This document shows positions 4,000-5,790 of a stretch of DNA of 5,790 nt, piece by piece. The notes below the pieces were generated by a model. The model saw nothing but the letters and a program-made list of their open reading frames with translations. It was not told the origin of the DNA and made no database searches. This DNA comes from Candidatus Hydromicrobium americanum (GTDB lineage: Bacteria; Actinomycetota; Humimicrobiia; Humimicrobiales; Humimicrobiaceae): the NCBI GenBank assembly GCA_002779205.1, contig PEXF01000138.1:1-5790 (forward strand), given 5' to 3'. Within the stretch, counting starts at the first letter, position 1. Each line of letters opens with the position of its first letter. The position numbers and the translations under genes were made by a program.

Positions 4000-5736
4000 T
4001 CATTCTATTGAAAATATATAAGGATATAAGGGTTGTCCCCCCTTATGCATTTCTATATCCATTTTAGGAAAGTATTTTTTAAGCTTTATTTTAATGATCT
4101 TATTATCTTCAGGTATGGCATCTTTCCCGGTATAAAAGGTAATAACCTCTTCAGTTGAACTTGCAATATCTCTTACCAAGTCTATAGTCGCATCCACAAC
4201 ATTATTCGAGATTACTCTTACTTTGCCATCAGATAAACCAATATATTCACCCTTCTTTATTTTACCAACCATAAGATTTGCATCCCTCACTGCCTGTGTT
4301 ATTTCCCCGTTCTTGGTATTTTTGACTGCTTCCTCCATATTATACCTGTTTTCTTCCATGCCTGAATCAGGATTATAGCTCAAGATTGCCGATATTCCAG
4401 CCGGAATGTTTTTAGTAGGCACTATATAAACACTCTTATTCCTGACAATTTTTTTTGCCTGGTTTGCAGTAAGTATAATATTTTTATTATTTGGAAATAT
4501 GATAACCTCGACAGCCTCCGTGCTGTTTATGGCCTTTACTATATCATAGGTTGATGGATTCATACTCTGTCCCCCGCTTACGATAATATCCACACCAATA
4601 CTTTTAAATATCCCTTCCAGTCCATCACCATTAGCCACTACTATCAGAGCCCTTCTTTCCTCCATCTTTTCTTCTACCAATTCTGCTTCTCCTGCTGCTT
4701 CTTTCCTCTGATCTTCCATATTATTAATTTGAATGTCATGAAGAGTACCTTCTCTTAATGCTCTTCTCAGAACTTTGTGGGGATGGTTTGTGTGCACATG
4801 TATTTTTACAAGATTTTCATTTCCGACCACCATCGCGCTATCGCCAAAACTTTCAATTCTTTCCCTTAATCTTTCTATATCTATCCCGCTGCCCCTTACC
4901 ATAAATTCCGTACAATAAGTATATTTAATCTCATAACTTATTTTTACTTCTTTTAATCTTTTACTCTCAGCTTGCGGAACATATGCTTTAGATTCCTTAT
5001 CTAGACTATTACTCTTTGATTTATTATTTTTACTGCTGCCAGATATAATAGATACGCTTCCTACTTTACTTACATTTCTTTCTAAACTGCCGTCTATACT
5101 ATTAATCTCGATTAAAGCCTTTTTGGCTCCAATCAAAATATCTAAAATACCCTGTGCTCCAGCATCTACTACACCAGCTTTCTTTAGTATCGGCAGGAGA
5201 AAAGTAGTTCTTTCAACAGATTTTTCAGTTTCGGAAATAATTCTGTCCAGAAGCTCCACCAGTTTTATTTTATCAGTATTATTGACTAAATTTTCAACAA
5301 GCTTGCAAATATCCTTCATAGTGGTAAGCATGGTTCCTTCAGTCGGATCCTGCACAGAATCATATGCCAAATCTCTGGATGATTTTAACGCTTCTTTAAT
5401 TACATCCAGATTTAAACTATCACTTTTTATTATTATATCGAAAAAACCTTTAAGTATTTGAGAGAATATTACACCAGAATTCCCCCTTGCACCCATTAAT
5501 GCGCCAAATGAAGCTTTCTCCAGAATACTTTTCACAGAAAAATTTTTAAGCTTTAAAAGCTCTTCTTTTATCGCCTTTAAAGTCAACAGCATATTGGTAC
5601 CGGTATCTCCATCTGGAACGGGAAACACATTTAAAACATTAATTTTTTCTTCGTTTTCCTTAAAATTTTTCAGTATTATATCAATAACTTTTTTTAAATC
5701 CTGGTTATTTATTTCATAAAACATAATCTTACTCAT
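4000..5736 (-). CDS. fakA: FakA/YloV-type fatty acid kinase subunit (DAK2 domain)
   Basis: In well-studied Bacillota, FakA phosphorylates fatty acids held by a FakB (DegV-family) partner, producing acyl-phosphate for phospholipid synthesis in the cytosol. The 578-residue length fits (about 550). The DhaL/DAK2 kinase domain covers about 10-210: FPVPDGDTGTNM at 38-49 with Asp42 and Asp44 for Mg-ATP, GARGNSG at 82-88, and DAGAQG at 191-196. A Ser/Lys/Asn-rich linker follows (about 214-262). The middle domain (about 265-345) has YCTEFM with Cys275 and KIHVHTNHP with His313 and His315, residues matching the metal site described in FakA. The C-terminal domain has VVANGDGLEGIF (366-377), GGQSMNPST (388-396), FPNNKNI (414-420) and the end GGQPLYPYIFSIE. 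ATG at 5734-5736 is the first start and lacks a Shine-Dalgarno. ATG at 5722-5724 (residue 5), with GAG 7 nt upstream, is an alternative. No fakB is in the window. The TGA stop overlaps an ATG (ATGA). Confidence 0.94.
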   Translation of the reverse strand: MSKIMFYEINNQDLKKVIDIILKNFKENEEKINVLNVFPVPDGDTGTNMLLTLKAIKEELLKLKNFSVKSILEKASFGALMGARGNSGVIFSQILKGFFDIIIKSDSLNLDVIKEALKSSRDLAYDSVQDPTEGTMLTTMKDICKLVENLVNNTDKIKLVELLDRIISETEKSVERTTFLLPILKKAGVVDAGAQGILDILIGAKKALIEINSIDGSLERNVSKVGSVSIISGSSKNNKSKSNSLDKESKAYVPQAESKRLKEVKISYEIKYTYCTEFMVRGSGIDIERLRERIESFGDSAMVVGNENLVKIHVHTNHPHKVLRRALREGTLHDIQINNMEDQRKEAAGEAELVEEKMEERRALIVVANGDGLEGIFKSIGVDIIVSGGQSMNPSTYDIVKAINSTEAVEVIIFPNNKNIILTANQAKKIVRNKSVYIVPTKNIPAGISAILSYNPDSGMEENRYNMEEAVKNTKNGEITQAVRDANLMVGKIKKGEYIGLSDGKVRVISNNVVDATIDLVRDIASSTEEVITFYTGKDAIPEDNKIIKIKLKKYFPKMDIEMHKGGQPLYPYIFSIE

Positions 5737-5740
5737 TAAA

Positions 5741-5776
5741 GATTAAATTATAAATATAAGGTTAATATTATATTAA
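5741..5776 (-). promoter_or_regulatory. Candidate promoter of the fakA operon
   Basis: The minus strand upstream of fakA has TATAAT ending 10 nt before the first ATG (5747-5752), with TTAATA (4 of 6 to the -35 consensus) 18 nt further upstream. Transcription from it would start within about five nt of the ATG, fitting a leaderless message and the absence of a Shine-Dalgarno. A second TATAAT lies 20 nt upstream (5767-5772), inside an AT palindrome. The region is almost all A and T, so chance matches are likely. Confidence 0.3.
5762..5776. repeat. Perfect 7-1-7 AT palindrome upstream of fakA
   Basis: The plus strand reads TTAATAT, T, ATATTAA. It contains a TATAAT on the minus strand and could be an operator or simple AT-rich sequence. 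It contains no G or C. Confidence 0.25.
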
Positions 5777-5790
5777 AATTTATCTTATTT

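Larger units (their letters stand above)
3938..4003 (-). other. 21-codon ORF coupled to fakA and overlapping the start of rsmD
   Basis: An ATG (4001-4003) overlaps the TGA stop of fakA as ATGA, the classical translational-coupling arrangement. It opens a 21-codon frame starting MIALDGDELLELF, ending in TAA at 3938-3940. It has no Shine-Dalgarno of its own. It contains the GGTGAT site that would serve rsmD, and overlaps the first 13 codons of rsmD in another frame. Its last two sense codons form A_AAA_AAC with the preceding base. It is not RsmD-like in sequence. It may be a coupling leader peptide or chance. Confidence 0.25.

Noticed and set aside
3978..4002. Recoded TGA (Trp or Gly) allowing an upstream rsmD start
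   Set aside because: Reading through the two TGA codons upstream reaches an in-frame TAG with no start codon between, and all visible Trp residues use TGG with no internal TGA in other genes.
3938..4003. Reading the 21-codon ORF as the true N-terminus of RsmD after a simple sequencing frameshift
   Set aside because: The rsmD frame already encodes the canonical N-terminus RIISGKFKGKKL across the overlap, so no frameshift is needed to explain the protein.
5123..5461. Plus-strand frame of 112 residues
   Set aside because: It is antisense to the conserved kinase domain of FakA and shows no domain features.

Overview
The window comes from a low-GC bacterium (roughly one third G+C by eye). All recognisable genes lie on the minus strand and read from right to left. 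Bacterial markers are ribosomal protein L32, a bacterial-type CoaD, RsmD and Shine-Dalgarno sites. The standard bacterial code fits: Trp is TGG, stops are TAA and TGA, and no gene has an internal TGA. The gene order (fakA/yloV, rsmD, coaD, a DivIVA/SepIVA-like coiled-coil protein, rpmF) is one I know from Clostridia-type Bacillota and from Actinomycetota. I cannot choose between a clostridium-like organism and a deep-branching low-GC actinomycetote. The ADP-forming acetyl-CoA synthetase at the left edge suggests an anaerobic or fermentative, acetate-producing life style; that is inference.

Layout in transcription order. 5737-5790 is an AT-rich upstream region with candidate -10 boxes and an AT palindrome. 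4000-5736 encodes a FakA/YloV fatty acid kinase-like protein. 3417-3977 encodes RsmD, the 16S rRNA m2G966 methyltransferase. 2906-3400 encodes CoaD. 2420-2893 encodes a short coiled-coil protein resembling SepIVA. 2325-2419 is the only sizeable internal intergenic gap (95 nt); it holds a weak AT-only hairpin, a candidate promoter and the rpmF ribosome binding site. 2100-2324 encodes L32 (TTG start). 1-2057 encodes a fused alpha-beta ADP-forming acetyl/acyl-CoA synthetase (TTG start) whose last residues lie beyond the left edge. No stretch over 300 bases lacks a gene, and I see no RNA gene, mobile element or CRISPR array.

The genes form a compact housekeeping cluster. It joins fatty-acid activation (FakA), ribosome maturation (RsmD, L32), CoA synthesis (CoaD), a possible division or envelope factor and CoA-dependent energy conservation. 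Compared with the arrangements I know, recG is absent between fakA and rsmD, and the DUF177/YceD gene is absent before rpmF. An ADP-forming acetyl-CoA synthetase sits near rpmF, where clostridia often carry acetate kinase.

The most unusual point is the start of rsmD. Its reading frame has no ATG, GTG or TTG before about codon 60, yet the conserved N-terminus is intact from an ATT codon placed after a good GGTGAT Shine-Dalgarno. A 21-codon ORF overlaps this region. It starts in an ATGA overlap with the fakA stop and ends with an in-frame A_AAA_AAC slippery heptamer directly before its stop; a -1 slip there would enter the rsmD frame. I saw no clear new defence or mobile system.
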